Below, in pieces: positions 52,713 through 61,163 of a stretch of DNA of 64,000 nucleotides. The position numbers were made by a program, and so were the translations under genes. This stretch comes from Paraburkholderia phytofirmans OLGA172. Its GTDB lineage: Bacteria; Pseudomonadota; Gammaproteobacteria; Burkholderiales; Burkholderiaceae. The stretch is taken from positions 1 through 64,000 of the forward strand of contig NZ_CP014581.1 in assembly GCF_001634365.1 (NCBI RefSeq). The letters run 5' to 3'. Positions within the stretch are counted from its first letter, which is position 1. Each line of letters opens with the position of its first letter. A model generated the notes under the pieces. It had not been told where the DNA came from. It was given only the letters and a program-made list of their open reading frames with translations, and made no database searches.

Positions 52713-53610
52713 TAGATGCCTCCTTTTGGCATTTTCCATCAGCTACACATGCGTCCCAAATGGCGACGCGTTTCTCAAAATCCCGTTGGCGTGACTGTTC
52801 TACAGCCTCGGGGGTGGTATCGGCGCCCGTCACAGAGACGATCGCCTTGATCAGTGCGTCCTGCTCGGCCTGCGGTGTCTTGTCAGCCTTGTACGCGATG
52901 ATGATTTCGCCGGGCGCGTCCGGCTTGAACTCAACGCGTCGAACGTCGATTTCCTTGTAGACGCTGGGGTCGAGTGCCGGCAGCGCTGAGGGCGTCAACA
53001 CCGACCGCGCCGGTCGCGGGATGTTTCCGATATCCTCCGCAAGCCCGGAGTTGGCCATAACCTGCGCTCCCATGCCAGCGCCCAAAGCGTGAGCGGGAAT
53101 GAACAACGCCCCCACCGAGAGCACATTACCCACAAAGTTGCGAACCCGGACGCTGCCCGGCAACGTCCGCGGATCGCCTTGGCGAAGAACGAACTGCGTG
53201 TAGTACTCGACCTGCGCTTTGGCAAAGAGCGGGTAGTCGGCGGGAGCCAGCGCGGTGTAGTCCAGCACATGAAACAGGTACGCACCGTTCCTGACGAGGT
53301 TGGTGTCGCGTTCCTTCAAGGCCGACTCCACACCGAGCGTGACGGGATTGTCGCTCACGCCCTGCAGGACGAGCGGGCTACCGCGATAGCGCGTGCCGTC
53401 GAGCTTTACATCGTACGAGACCTTGCGTTCACGCACAGCGGCCAGCGTTGCGTCTAGCGTCGACGTGTCGCCGGACCACATGTCGATTGGGCGTACCACG
53501 ATGATGTGCGCTGCGTCCGTATCGAGTTCTACCGGCTGCGCATGCGCAGCCGATGCTCCCAGGGCAGCGATGGCAACGCAGATCGACGCCACGAACCTTG
53601 ATCGCTTCAT
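52699..53610 (-). CDS. Exported hypothetical protein
   Basis: A 303-residue protein with a signal peptide (VASICVAIAALGASAAHAQ, cleaved near residue 24). The mature part has HIIVVRPIDMWSGDTSTLDA and a hydrophobic segment near 160-180 (NFVGNVLSVGALFIPAHALG) that could be membrane-associated. In the minus-strand run of exported proteins, it is probably a transfer accessory. No family recognised. Confidence 0.75.
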   Translation of the reverse strand: MKRSRFVASICVAIAALGASAAHAQPVELDTDAAHIIVVRPIDMWSGDTSTLDATLAAVRERKVSYDVKLDGTRYRGSPLVLQGVSDNPVTLGVESALKERDTNLVRNGAYLFHVLDYTALAPADYPLFAKAQVEYYTQFVLRQGDPRTLPGSVRVRNFVGNVLSVGALFIPAHALGAGMGAQVMANSGLAEDIGNIPRPARSVLTPSALPALDPSVYKEIDVRRVEFKPDAPGEIIIAYKADKTPQAEQDALIKAIVSVTGADTTPEAVEQSRQRDFEKRVAIWDACVADGKCQKEASNDPK

Positions 53611-53619
53611 TCCTGTCTC

Positions 53620-53955
53620 CTAGCTCTTGATGTTCAGCGACTGCCTGATGGTCTCGCATGCCGCGGCCTGCGTTGCAAACGCTCCGACGCTTTGCTTGAG
53701 CTTGTCGTAGTCGGGCTGCATGGTCTGGAGCTGGTCGCGCATCGACGCGAGCTGCGTCTCATCGTCCTTTTTCGTCCGGCTCAGATCCACGACCTGTTTG
53801 TCGAGTTTGGCGAGCTTGTCGGACTGCTGCTTGTTCGTCCTTTCGAGCGACCTGTTTCCGAGGTACATCACTCCGGAGAATCCGAGGGAAGCGACAAGCG
53901 CGATCGAACCGATCACGATCAGGGCCTTGCGAATAAGCTGTTTAGTGTTCGTCAT
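53620..53955 (-). CDS. Membrane-anchored coiled-coil protein
   Basis: A 111-residue protein with an N-terminal membrane segment (ALIVIGSIALVASLGFSGVM, about 12-32). A coiled coil follows over about 35-90 (KLAKLDKQVVDLSRTKKDDE), exposed to the periplasm. Two gaps of about 10-15 bp link it to its neighbours in one operon. Function unknown. Confidence 0.72.
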   Translation of the reverse strand: MTNTKQLIRKALIVIGSIALVASLGFSGVMYLGNRSLERTNKQQSDKLAKLDKQVVDLSRTKKDDETQLASMRDQLQTMQPDYDKLKQSVGAFATQAAACETIRQSLNIKS

Positions 53956-53969
53956 GGTTATCTGGCGGT

Positions 53970-55397
53970 TTAGTAGGTAGGAAGAACCGATGAACCGGCT
54001 TTTTGCGCGGTGCCGTTTGAGCTGTTTTGCTCGATAGGGTTGTAGTTGCCGCTGATGTTCGTCGGCAGGTTCGAAAGTGCCTGATTCATCATCTGCGACG
54101 TGAAAGCGCTGAAGTCGATCTTGGTGAAGTCGATCGCACTGATCTGTGCGGGCGACAATCCGCTACATCCGGCGAGCGGTAGACCCAGCTGGGTTTTGCC
54201 CTGGATGTTGATGATCTCTGCAAGCAGCGAGTTAAAGGAGCAGTAGTTGTCGACGTACTGAACACAGGAGCCCAGCACGCTCTTTGCGCACGTTTCGTTA
54301 ATGTAGGTGCTCAGGCCTGATCCCTTGTGCAGCGCGAGTAACTGTTCCGACTGCGAGCACTGCGCAAGGTGTTCGATCACCTGGATCGCGACCATTGCAG
54401 CGAAAACGTACGGGTTAAAAGCGAGGTAGCCATCTGAACCGAAGGACGCCAGTTCCATGTTGCCGCCCAACACACCGGCGGACATCGTGCCGGTGCCGAC
54501 CGTGAAGCCGTAAGCGCCGACAGAAAGGCCGTTCGTCGCCAGACTTGTCCCTAGCGTACCGCCGCCATCGGCGGCATTCATCGAAAACGCCGTCGTGAAG
54601 TTCTCTGTCAGCGCCTGCGAGAAAATGCCGTTCGAGTACATGGCGTCAAAGACATAAGGCGAGGCCATGTCGATTGCCTTCTCACCGGCGTATTTGACAA
54701 CGGACGCGGCCGCACCGATCGCCACACTCATGACGGCCGAATTGGTCTGGCCGCCCGGCGTGCTCTTGCAGCAGTTCTGGATCCCTTCATATCCCTTCCG
54801 GCAACTCTCGGAGACTCCAGCGAAGATGCTGTTTCCGTCCGTGTAGGTCTGGCCTTCGCCAGTGATTTCCAGACCGAGGGCGCCACGTGCGAACGAATTG
54901 TTGTTATTAGGCGGCGTCGTGAACCCTCCGTCGTTAAAGAGGCCACTGGTGCAGCTCATTTGCTGCGCGGTCTGCTGTGCCTGCGTCAAACATGAGTACG
55001 TATACGTCCACTCATCGCACTGTCCGGTCTCAGCGATCGTGTCGTTACAGACGCTACCTTTGACGCCGCAGGCAGAGTTGTTCCGATACTGCGCGCACGT
55101 GTCCGTCGTCGTGCCCGTGCAGGCGTATTGATACGAATATTGCCAGCAGCTATAGGGAACGGCCAGCGCGCCCGATGGCAGGGAAGCGGTTGAGAGACAC
55201 ACCTGCTGACCGTTCGAATCTGTCTTGCAGGGTGTAGTGTCGATGCACGTTTGTGAGCCCGGGATTTGGGAGCAGGCACCCGCTGCATAGGTTTCCTGAC
55301 TCTGCGCACGTGGAGCATGAGCCAGCGACAGCACACACACGATCGCGGCCAGTGCGCGCCAAAGCGTCAGCGAAGACGCGAGATTTAGCTTTTTCAA
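53970..55397 (-). CDS. traN: TraN-like exported Cys-rich protein, second of two
   Basis: A 475-residue protein resembling the C-terminal part of TraN mating-pair stabilisation proteins: many Cys (about 25), CRKGYEGIQNCCKS, MSVAIGAAASVVKYAGEKAI and CVQYVDNYCSFNSLLAEIIN with QGKTQLGL. A signal-like hydrophobic segment (LTLWRALAAIVCVLSLA) near the N-terminus fixes the start at TTG 55397, which overlaps the stop of the upstream gene as TTGA. The upstream part of the open frame overlaps that gene and is not used. Likely located in the outer membrane and held by disulfides. Confidence 0.8.
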   Translation of the reverse strand: MKKLNLASSLTLWRALAAIVCVLSLAHAPRAQSQETYAAGACSQIPGSQTCIDTTPCKTDSNGQQVCLSTASLPSGALAVPYSCWQYSYQYACTGTTTDTCAQYRNNSACGVKGSVCNDTIAETGQCDEWTYTYSCLTQAQQTAQQMSCTSGLFNDGGFTTPPNNNNSFARGALGLEITGEGQTYTDGNSIFAGVSESCRKGYEGIQNCCKSTPGGQTNSAVMSVAIGAAASVVKYAGEKAIDMASPYVFDAMYSNGIFSQALTENFTTAFSMNAADGGGTLGTSLATNGLSVGAYGFTVGTGTMSAGVLGGNMELASFGSDGYLAFNPYVFAAMVAIQVIEHLAQCSQSEQLLALHKGSGLSTYINETCAKSVLGSCVQYVDNYCSFNSLLAEIINIQGKTQLGLPLAGCSGLSPAQISAIDFTKIDFSAFTSQMMNQALSNLPTNISGNYNPIEQNSSNGTAQKAGSSVLPTY

Positions 55398-56680
55398 TTT
55401 TGTGGCACCCCAAGGGAAACACCGGCGCTCTTCTCGTAGGTTCCGCACGTGTCGGTCCAGCTCGTCGTGACGGTTTTCTGGATGCAGTTCGTGCCGTTTA
55501 ACGTCTGACCGGTCGGGCAGCTGTACGTGGTTGTGGACGATGTAGTGGTGGACGAAACGCAGGTCTGTCCCTGCAGCGATCCACCACTCGGGCAGCTGTA
55601 GGTAACGCCTACGGTATTGGTCTGCGTGCAGGCAGACCCGTCCCACGTGTAGCCAGACGGGCACGATTGCAGCGGCAGGTAGTCACCGAGACACGTGCCC
55701 CCTAACGAGTAAACAATGGCCTCAAGCGGCATGCCGGCATAGGAAGCCGGGCACCCATTACTAAATTGAGGCGCGAGGCACAGCATCGTGCCGTTGTTCG
55801 TATGGTTTTCCGTAGTGCCACCCGGGCAATAGGGAGTGCCCGCCAGTTGCGAATACTGGATGCACTCATTCACGTTGTCTTGGATATAGCCGGCCGGGCA
55901 GGAAATCGTAGGGTTGTAGTTAATGGTATGCACGCATACACCGGCCTGCAGCGTGCCGCCATCGGGGCAGCTCGTGGTCGACAATGCCTGATTGATCGAG
56001 TTGGTGATCGTCGTGTTCAGATATTGAGAGCACGTGTTGTCTTCTTCATCGGTGGAGACAATGCAGGTATTGGTCGCGTACTGAGCCGGCGTTGTCACGA
56101 CGGTTTGGGTAGAGCACGTCTGGGTAAGCGTGTTCGACGCAGTGTTGCCGAGATTTTGCGTTCCCGAGAAAATCGGATCGCTGGGCGTGACCTGATTGCC
56201 GTAACCGAACTGAGACTGACCGGCGCCGTATGTACCCGCGCAGTTTGCGGAGGTGCCTTGCACCGTGCCAGTCTTTCCCAGGACGGACGCTTCGCCCGTC
56301 GTTGGCTGCATGCACTGGTTGTTCAAGAAGTTCACGGCAGCGCAATACTGGTTCTGGTACGGGTCGCTGCCTGGCGTGTAACTCGCGCAATCGATCTGAG
56401 CCTGATTCCCGAGCGCAGTCAGACTGCCGGACTTTGCCGCGGTCAACGCGGAGGATGACGTGTTCGGGTTGGAGAAACCGGCGAAGCCTGACGGTACCGT
56501 GGTCGGTGTCGTGGTGCTTCCTGACCAAGCGCTGCTAACCCCGGACGGATTCACTATCTGCGAGGGCGAGGTAGGCGCGATCGAGTTGGCGAAGCTTGTC
56601 CCGTTTGCCACGTCGGCAGCGCTTTGCGCGAAAACGGCGGGCGCGCAGAGTGCAAGGAGTAATGGTAGCAGACGCCTCAT
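55394..56680 (-). CDS. TraN-like exported Cys-rich protein, first of two
   Basis: A 428-residue secreted protein with a signal peptide (RLLPLLLALCAPAVFAQ). The N-terminal third is Ser/Thr/Asn-rich. From about 230 a series of short Cys repeats appears: CPDGGTLQAGVC, CPSGYTWDGSACTQT, CPSGGSLQGQTC and CPTGQTLNGTNC. These resemble the Cys-rich part of TraN adhesins. Coupled by TTGA to the next gene, so the pair may be a split form of a large TraN. It likely needs disulfide formation; a DsbA-like gene lies at 60069. Confidence 0.75.
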   Translation of the reverse strand: MRRLLPLLLALCAPAVFAQSAADVANGTSFANSIAPTSPSQIVNPSGVSSAWSGSTTTPTTVPSGFAGFSNPNTSSSALTAAKSGSLTALGNQAQIDCASYTPGSDPYQNQYCAAVNFLNNQCMQPTTGEASVLGKTGTVQGTSANCAGTYGAGQSQFGYGNQVTPSDPIFSGTQNLGNTASNTLTQTCSTQTVVTTPAQYATNTCIVSTDEEDNTCSQYLNTTITNSINQALSTTSCPDGGTLQAGVCVHTINYNPTISCPAGYIQDNVNECIQYSQLAGTPYCPGGTTENHTNNGTMLCLAPQFSNGCPASYAGMPLEAIVYSLGGTCLGDYLPLQSCPSGYTWDGSACTQTNTVGVTYSCPSGGSLQGQTCVSSTTTSSTTTYSCPTGQTLNGTNCIQKTVTTSWTDTCGTYEKSAGVSLGVPQN

Positions 56681-56682
56681 GT

Positions 56683-57231
56683 CTATTGCCCCTTTGCGCC
56701 TTGCGCAGCGCCGTCATGCTGCGCGCGAACCATTTTCGATGCGTCTTCTGGCGTCATGCTGCCGCCCGCAACAGCCGCCTGAATCGCTGCGGTGACCTCA
56801 GAGGTGTCCACGGGCGTGGACCTATCCGGGCAAAGGCTGTTGGCCAATACGAGTTTGTCCGGGTGACCGGGGCACATGCGCAACGGGGGTTGGCCGTCCT
56901 CGCAGATGTTCAGCTGGCCGCCCATATCTGGCCACGCAAGGTGAGCGCTTGGCTGTGCGATCACGTACGCCACGCGACCGCATCGAGGCTGTTCCTTGAA
57001 AGTCAGGATGCGCGCGGCGTAGAGCATTACCGGACCGTCGTTTCCCGTCCTTTGCTTGATTGACGCAATAGCGGCCGCAAACTGTCCGTTGTCGTCAAGA
57101 GGCGCGTTTGCCTTTCCGTCTACGACAGCCTGTGTGAGTACGCTCTTTGGCGAGTCGTCAGCCGCGTGTCCAACAGCCGGTAGCACGAGCGCAATGGCAC
57201 TCACTGCCAGTGCGGAGATGGTCAGTCTCAT
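56683..57231 (-). CDS. Exported hypothetical protein
   Basis: A 182-residue periplasmic protein with a signal peptide (SALAVSAIALVLPAVGHA). It has four Cys (PRCGRVAYVIAQ, NICEDGQ, RMCPGHP, SLCPD), possibly two disulfides. Two bases separate it from the TraN-like gene. No family recognised; the C-terminus is Ala/Gly-rich and flexible. Confidence 0.72.
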   Translation of the reverse strand: MRLTISALAVSAIALVLPAVGHAADDSPKSVLTQAVVDGKANAPLDDNGQFAAAIASIKQRTGNDGPVMLYAARILTFKEQPRCGRVAYVIAQPSAHLAWPDMGGQLNICEDGQPPLRMCPGHPDKLVLANSLCPDRSTPVDTSEVTAAIQAAVAGGSMTPEDASKMVRAQHDGAAQGAKGQ

Positions 57232-57244
57232 TTCTTGTTGGCCC

Positions 57245-58429
57245 TTATTGTTTTGTATGACTTACGAATGGTGAAAAGAGGTCCACGTCCTCTTGACGGA
57301 ACGGCAGGTACGGCACGCTCCACGCGTAGTGAAACTTGTTGGAAGCACGCGACTTTTCGAGCGCGCGGATCTCCGTAGGCACGAACCCGATAATCCCCGG
57401 AACGACGGTGTTGAGCTTGAGAAGTGCCTCTTTGGGATCAGTAGGTGCTGAACCGGACTGCCGGTAGCAGCTCACCGCATCGTCCTTCAGCGTGTTGCCG
57501 TTGAGCGTGCCGCGGTATTTGTCGACCAGCATGTATTTGCATGCGAGATACTGCGGCTCTGGCCCGGCGTCGTGCGTGACGCGCGCGAGCAATCCGTAGC
57601 CGTCGTCAGCGCCTGTCGCGATCGAGGCGCGCAGCAGCATGACGCGTTGATTCGGTGTGACCTGATCGTTGTACAGCGCTTTCGGAATGCCCGCGAGATC
57701 GGACCAGCAAGATTTTGTATAGGTCAGCGCCCGTTGCTGATCGCCCTGGCGATAGCTGAGGAACGCGCCGAATCCACAGACACGGTATGAGGCATCCGGA
57801 GCGATGGCTGCAGCCTGACTTATCAGCGCGGACGCTGTGCCGGCGTCCGGGCGTTGGCCCTTGCCATACGCAGCGGCAACGGCGAGATCGTAGATCGCCG
57901 GCTGGTAGTTGAATGCTGCAGCGTTCCGGTACAGGTCCATAGCTTTCGGGACGCTTTGCGGTTCGCCGAAGAGACCATACTCGGACACAAAACCCTCGAA
58001 GGTCATTGCTTCAGGGTTGCGCTGGGAAGCCAGATTGGCAAGCCTTGTCAGGAAGTCTTTCCGTTGTGCGGCGTTCGCGCCGGTCAGTTGGATCATCCAC
58101 GAAACGATCGTTTCTCCGTCGTTGGTCACAACGTTATGGGTTCCGTAGCGAATCCTGTCGCCATATTCCGATGCTTTCGGCAGCGCAGCCTTGGCCTGTG
58201 CGACAGCGAGATCGTTCACGCTATTGACGACCGCCGAATTTTGATGCTGGTAGTTCTGTACAAGTCCTTTGAAGACTTCTGAATTGAACGTTGACTCGGC
58301 GAAGCCCTTCACGCTCTCGGGCGTCGTCGGCATGCCTTGCGCAAACGCCGCTGTACAGAATAGCGCGGCCAGGACTGCGCTTGAGCACATGGCGACTGGA
58401 CGGCGAGCACCCGGGACATTGGTCTGCAT
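57245..58429 (-). CDS. Exported Sel1/TPR-like repeat protein
   Basis: A 394-residue exported protein with a signal peptide (MCSSAVLAALFCTAAFAQ). The central part has Sel1-type helical repeats: SEYGLFGEPQSVPKAMDLYR followed by LAVAAAYGKGQRPDAGTASA. Such repeats bind proteins. It is the first gene of the minus-strand operon and starts just after the promoter at 58458-58485. Role in transfer assembly is inferred from position. Confidence 0.75.
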   Translation of the reverse strand: MQTNVPGARRPVAMCSSAVLAALFCTAAFAQGMPTTPESVKGFAESTFNSEVFKGLVQNYQHQNSAVVNSVNDLAVAQAKAALPKASEYGDRIRYGTHNVVTNDGETIVSWMIQLTGANAAQRKDFLTRLANLASQRNPEAMTFEGFVSEYGLFGEPQSVPKAMDLYRNAAAFNYQPAIYDLAVAAAYGKGQRPDAGTASALISQAAAIAPDASYRVCGFGAFLSYRQGDQQRALTYTKSCWSDLAGIPKALYNDQVTPNQRVMLLRASIATGADDGYGLLARVTHDAGPEPQYLACKYMLVDKYRGTLNGNTLKDDAVSCYRQSGSAPTDPKEALLKLNTVVPGIIGFVPTEIRALEKSRASNKFHYAWSVPYLPFRQEDVDLFSPFVSHTKQ

Positions 58430-58457
58430 CGTTATGTTGAGAGCTAGGTATAGTTAA

Positions 58458-58499
58458 ATTATAATCAGTTCCCTTGCCGACTCAAATCAATATTTGAGT
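58458..58499 (-). promoter_or_regulatory. Promoter with overlapping operator
   Basis: On the bottom strand, TTGAGT (58485-58480) is followed after 16 bp by TATAAT (58463-58458), pointing at the minus operon that starts at 58429. The -35 box lies in one arm of a perfect dyad, ACTCAAAT (58480-58487), CAAT, ATTTGAGT (58492-58499). A regulator bound there would block this promoter and could also affect the divergent ATPase gene. Confidence 0.7.
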
Positions 58500-58552
58500 G
58501 CTTGGCGAAAGCGCGACAACCTAACGAGTCAGAACAGTAAACGGGGGCTAGG

Positions 58553-60067
58553 ATGGCCGAGAGAGATCTACCTGCAGTAAAGGGACTGGATGCCCTGACG
58601 CCTGACCAGCGCAGGGCGATCATGATGGTGAAGGAGGGTTCGAGCGAGCATGCGCCCATCGAGCAGGCCATACGCCAGCTATTCGTGTGGGCGATCGTCA
58701 CGCAGTCATCTGATGTCCACATAAGTGGGCGCGGCCACAGGGACTCGCCCGACGTGTTTGTGAATGTCCGCACTCCGGGCGGATTCAAGAACTTCAAGTT
58801 CAGATACGACGGTGCGGCGATTGGCCGACATTGGGAAACCAAGATGTTCCAGCTCACTGGTACATCGCAAGGCGCCACGACCCCTGAAATCGCGTCTACC
58901 CGTTTCGAGCTGGAGCTACCGGCCGAGTTCGCTCGCGAACATGGCCTGCGACCGTTCGAGGGTGAATCGTTGTATATGGTTGACGTGCGGGTCGAATACA
59001 CGAAAACCTATAACGGGTTCTCGTTCAAGTGCCGGCTACTCGACCCGCAGCGCGCTCCAAAGCTCCATGAGCTTCGTCTGTCTTATGCGCTGCTTCGCAC
59101 GATCCTGCGTGCGCTTTCGGAGCCTAGTGGACTGATCCTCGTGACTGGCCCTACAGGATCGGGGAAGACCACATTGCTCAACGCGATGCTGGACTGGTTG
59201 AACGACGAGCAGAAGGCGATCCACACGATTGAAAACCCGGTGGAAATCGCTATTCGCGGCGACGGGCCAATTACGCAGGTCCAGATTGGCGGCAACATCA
59301 CGTTCAAACGAGCGTTGCGCTCTTCGCTGCGTCAGGATCCGGACATCATCATGGTGGCCGAGATCCGCGACTCGGAGACGATGGAGATCGCCCTGCAGGC
59401 CGCGCAAACGGGGCATCTGGTGCTTGCAACGCTTCACACCAACAGCAGCTTCGAGACGTATTCCCGCTCCATTGATCTGACCGAGGACAAGGTGCGCGAC
59501 GCGTACCGTGTCGCGCAGGTGCTGAAACTGGTGGTTGCGCAGCGGCTCATAGATCGCTACGAAGGCGTGCCCACGACCCGCAGGCTGACCCGGGATGAGC
59601 AGTTCTGGCTGAAGTCCAACGGAATGTATCTCGGAGACACCATCACGGAGGTTAAGGATGGCGTGAAGAAGGGCAAGGTTGCGCTCCTTGAAGTCATCAC
59701 GACGACTCCTGAAATCAAGGGCTTGCTGCAAGCCGACCGGGTTGACACTTCCGCGATCTATCGCGCTGCTTGCGAGCAGGACCAGTTCGAGCCTCTCGCG
59801 GTGGCCGGCATTCGCGCCGTTCAGTCGTTTGGGTCGACCATGGCGGAAGTCGTCACCAAACTCGAAGGGAACATCGACGCGGAGGCGCATCCGAGCCTTC
59901 GCGTTCGACTTTCCAAGACACACGGATTGAACTACGTCCAGGTTGCGAACGCGATCGACGCTTACCACCAAGCGGCAGATGCCGGGAGCGACGAACCGCT
60001 TTCGTCACATATGGACCGTGCGCAGGTGGACGCGATCACCGAAGTTATCGAAGCCGAAGAGGTCTGA
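58553..60067 (+). CDS. GspE/PilB-family secretion ATPase
   Basis: A 504-residue hexameric secretion ATPase. After an N-terminal domain (about 1-190), the ATPase core has GLILVTGPTGSGKTTLLNAM (Walker A, about 203), an Asp box (HTIENPVEIAI), LRQDPDIIMVAEIRDSET (Walker B) and TGHLVLATLHTN (His box). There is no Cys4 zinc motif, unlike PilB and GspE. The family powers type II secretion, type IV pili and some type IV secretion systems (VirB11, DotB/TraJ). It probably drives the mating apparatus whose other parts lie beyond the right edge. Confidence 0.88.
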   Translation: MAERDLPAVKGLDALTPDQRRAIMMVKEGSSEHAPIEQAIRQLFVWAIVTQSSDVHISGRGHRDSPDVFVNVRTPGGFKNFKFRYDGAAIGRHWETKMFQLTGTSQGATTPEIASTRFELELPAEFAREHGLRPFEGESLYMVDVRVEYTKTYNGFSFKCRLLDPQRAPKLHELRLSYALLRTILRALSEPSGLILVTGPTGSGKTTLLNAMLDWLNDEQKAIHTIENPVEIAIRGDGPITQVQIGGNITFKRALRSSLRQDPDIIMVAEIRDSETMEIALQAAQTGHLVLATLHTNSSFETYSRSIDLTEDKVRDAYRVAQVLKLVVAQRLIDRYEGVPTTRRLTRDEQFWLKSNGMYLGDTITEVKDGVKKGKVALLEVITTTPEIKGLLQADRVDTSAIYRAACEQDQFEPLAVAGIRAVQSFGSTMAEVVTKLEGNIDAEAHPSLRVRLSKTHGLNYVQVANAIDAYHQAADAGSDEPLSSHMDRAQVDAITEVIEAEEV

Positions 60068-60068
60068 C

Positions 60069-60695
60069 ATGAAGCGACTCGCGTCACTGGTTCTGGCCGT
60101 CGCCGTAGCGCTGCCCGTTGCTGCTCACGCCCAGGTTCCGGCCGGCATGGAGCAGCTCAAGCCGTACCTGCAGGTCAAGCCCGTTGCGGGCGATGAGGAG
60201 ACTGTGCGGGTTTTCTTTTCGCCCAGCTGCCCGTTCTCCCGTATGTATTTCCAGTTCTTCAAGAATCTGGAGGCGACACTGCCGCAGGATAAGACCTTTG
60301 CTTTTACGCCGCTCGTCAATAAAGCCGATGGAATCCAGTTCGCGTTGAGTTATCTCGCTGTGCAGAAGTATTACCCAGCGTACATACATAACTTTATGGA
60401 AGCGGCATTTATAGGGGTGCAGGATAAAGGGTTGTCCACGCTGAATTGGGCGGGCATTGACAGGATAGGGCGTGCGGCGCACGTGCCGGTATCGGTGCCT
60501 GAGCTGGTGCAAGCGCACGGTGACACGCTCAGGGGAAGTCTGCAGTCGCTTCTGGTGCTTCAGAAGTCACTGCAGATCACAAACACACCGGCCGTTTCGG
60601 TTGCAGGAACTTACATCGTGACGCCGGAATTTACGGGAGGGGATACCGCGATGTTCAGTCAGCTGGTGAACGGAATCATCTCAATGGCGCGCTGA
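60069..60695 (+). CDS. DsbA-like thioredoxin-fold protein with CPFS site
   Basis: A 208-residue periplasmic protein with a signal peptide (LASLVLAVAVALPVAAHAQ). VRVFFSPSCPFSRMYFQFF gives a CxxS active site, CPFS, in place of CxxC, while the cis-proline loop (NTPAVSVAGTYIVTPEFTGG) is kept. The fold is DsbA-like. A single Cys would allow isomerase- or chaperone-like action rather than simple oxidation. One base separates it from the ATPase gene, so they share an operon. Likely client: the Cys-rich TraN-like proteins (inference). Confidence 0.82.
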   Translation: MKRLASLVLAVAVALPVAAHAQVPAGMEQLKPYLQVKPVAGDEETVRVFFSPSCPFSRMYFQFFKNLEATLPQDKTFAFTPLVNKADGIQFALSYLAVQKYYPAYIHNFMEAAFIGVQDKGLSTLNWAGIDRIGRAAHVPVSVPELVQAHGDTLRGSLQSLLVLQKSLQITNTPAVSVAGTYIVTPEFTGGDTAMFSQLVNGIISMAR

Positions 60696-60850
60696 CGAGT
60701 GTCGCGGGCGCGCTTGCCGCATTCAGGAAGAGTGGGGGAACCGCGTGGCCCGCAAACTGCTACGCTGGTTTGTGCTTTCCTTACATTACAATTATTAACA
60801 GTATTGTCATGTTCGATCCGATACCATTGCGCGCGCCAGTGCCGCATCCT

Positions 60851-60865
60851 TGGTTTAGTAAACCA
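60851..60865. promoter_or_regulatory. Dyad resembling a KorA operator
   Basis: TGGTTTA-G-TAAACCA, a perfect dyad. Its core GTTTAGTAAAC is one base shorter than the IncP KorA operator GTTTAGCTAAAC. The plasmid has a KorA-like gene (3164-3577), so it may be the binder. Confidence 0.45.
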
Positions 60866-60879
60866 CGGTAAACACCTTT

Positions 60880-60895
60880 TGTGACGGGCGTCACA
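60880..60895. promoter_or_regulatory. CRP/Vfr-type binding site
   Basis: TGTGACGGGCGTCACA equals the CRP half-site consensus TGTGA-N6-TCACA in both arms. It lies about 270 bp before the HTH gene at 61164 and 185 bp after the DsbA-like gene. Confidence 0.5.
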
Positions 60896-61163
60896 GCTAC
60901 ATTCTTTCCGAATTTTAAATGACGATGTACAGTGGCAGGGGTGTTCCGGCACCTTTTTTAGGGTCGGGCTCCTTGTTATGTATTTGTAATATCGTGTCTA
61001 ATCCGGGTAGCGGCGCTCCGTACATGCTCCAGACGCTTGGAAAGTCGCTTTCCCCCGGATCTGATCTGTCGGTTTTCGCCATGCTTGTGTCGCCGCCGGC
61101 GGGCCGGGACATGGCAGAGTCTGATCCTGTACGTGGCATCCCAAATGCTCCCGATGGACCGCT

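Larger units (their letters stand above)
60696..61163. other. Intergenic regulatory region
   Basis: 468 bp with no convincing gene (an 83-codon frame at 60919 has poor composition). It holds A+T-rich DNA with promoter-like TTACAATTATTAACAG near 60786, a KorA-like dyad (60851-60865), a CRP-type site (60880-60895) and a TTTTTTAGGG stretch. It probably controls the HTH gene at 61164. Confidence 0.55.
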
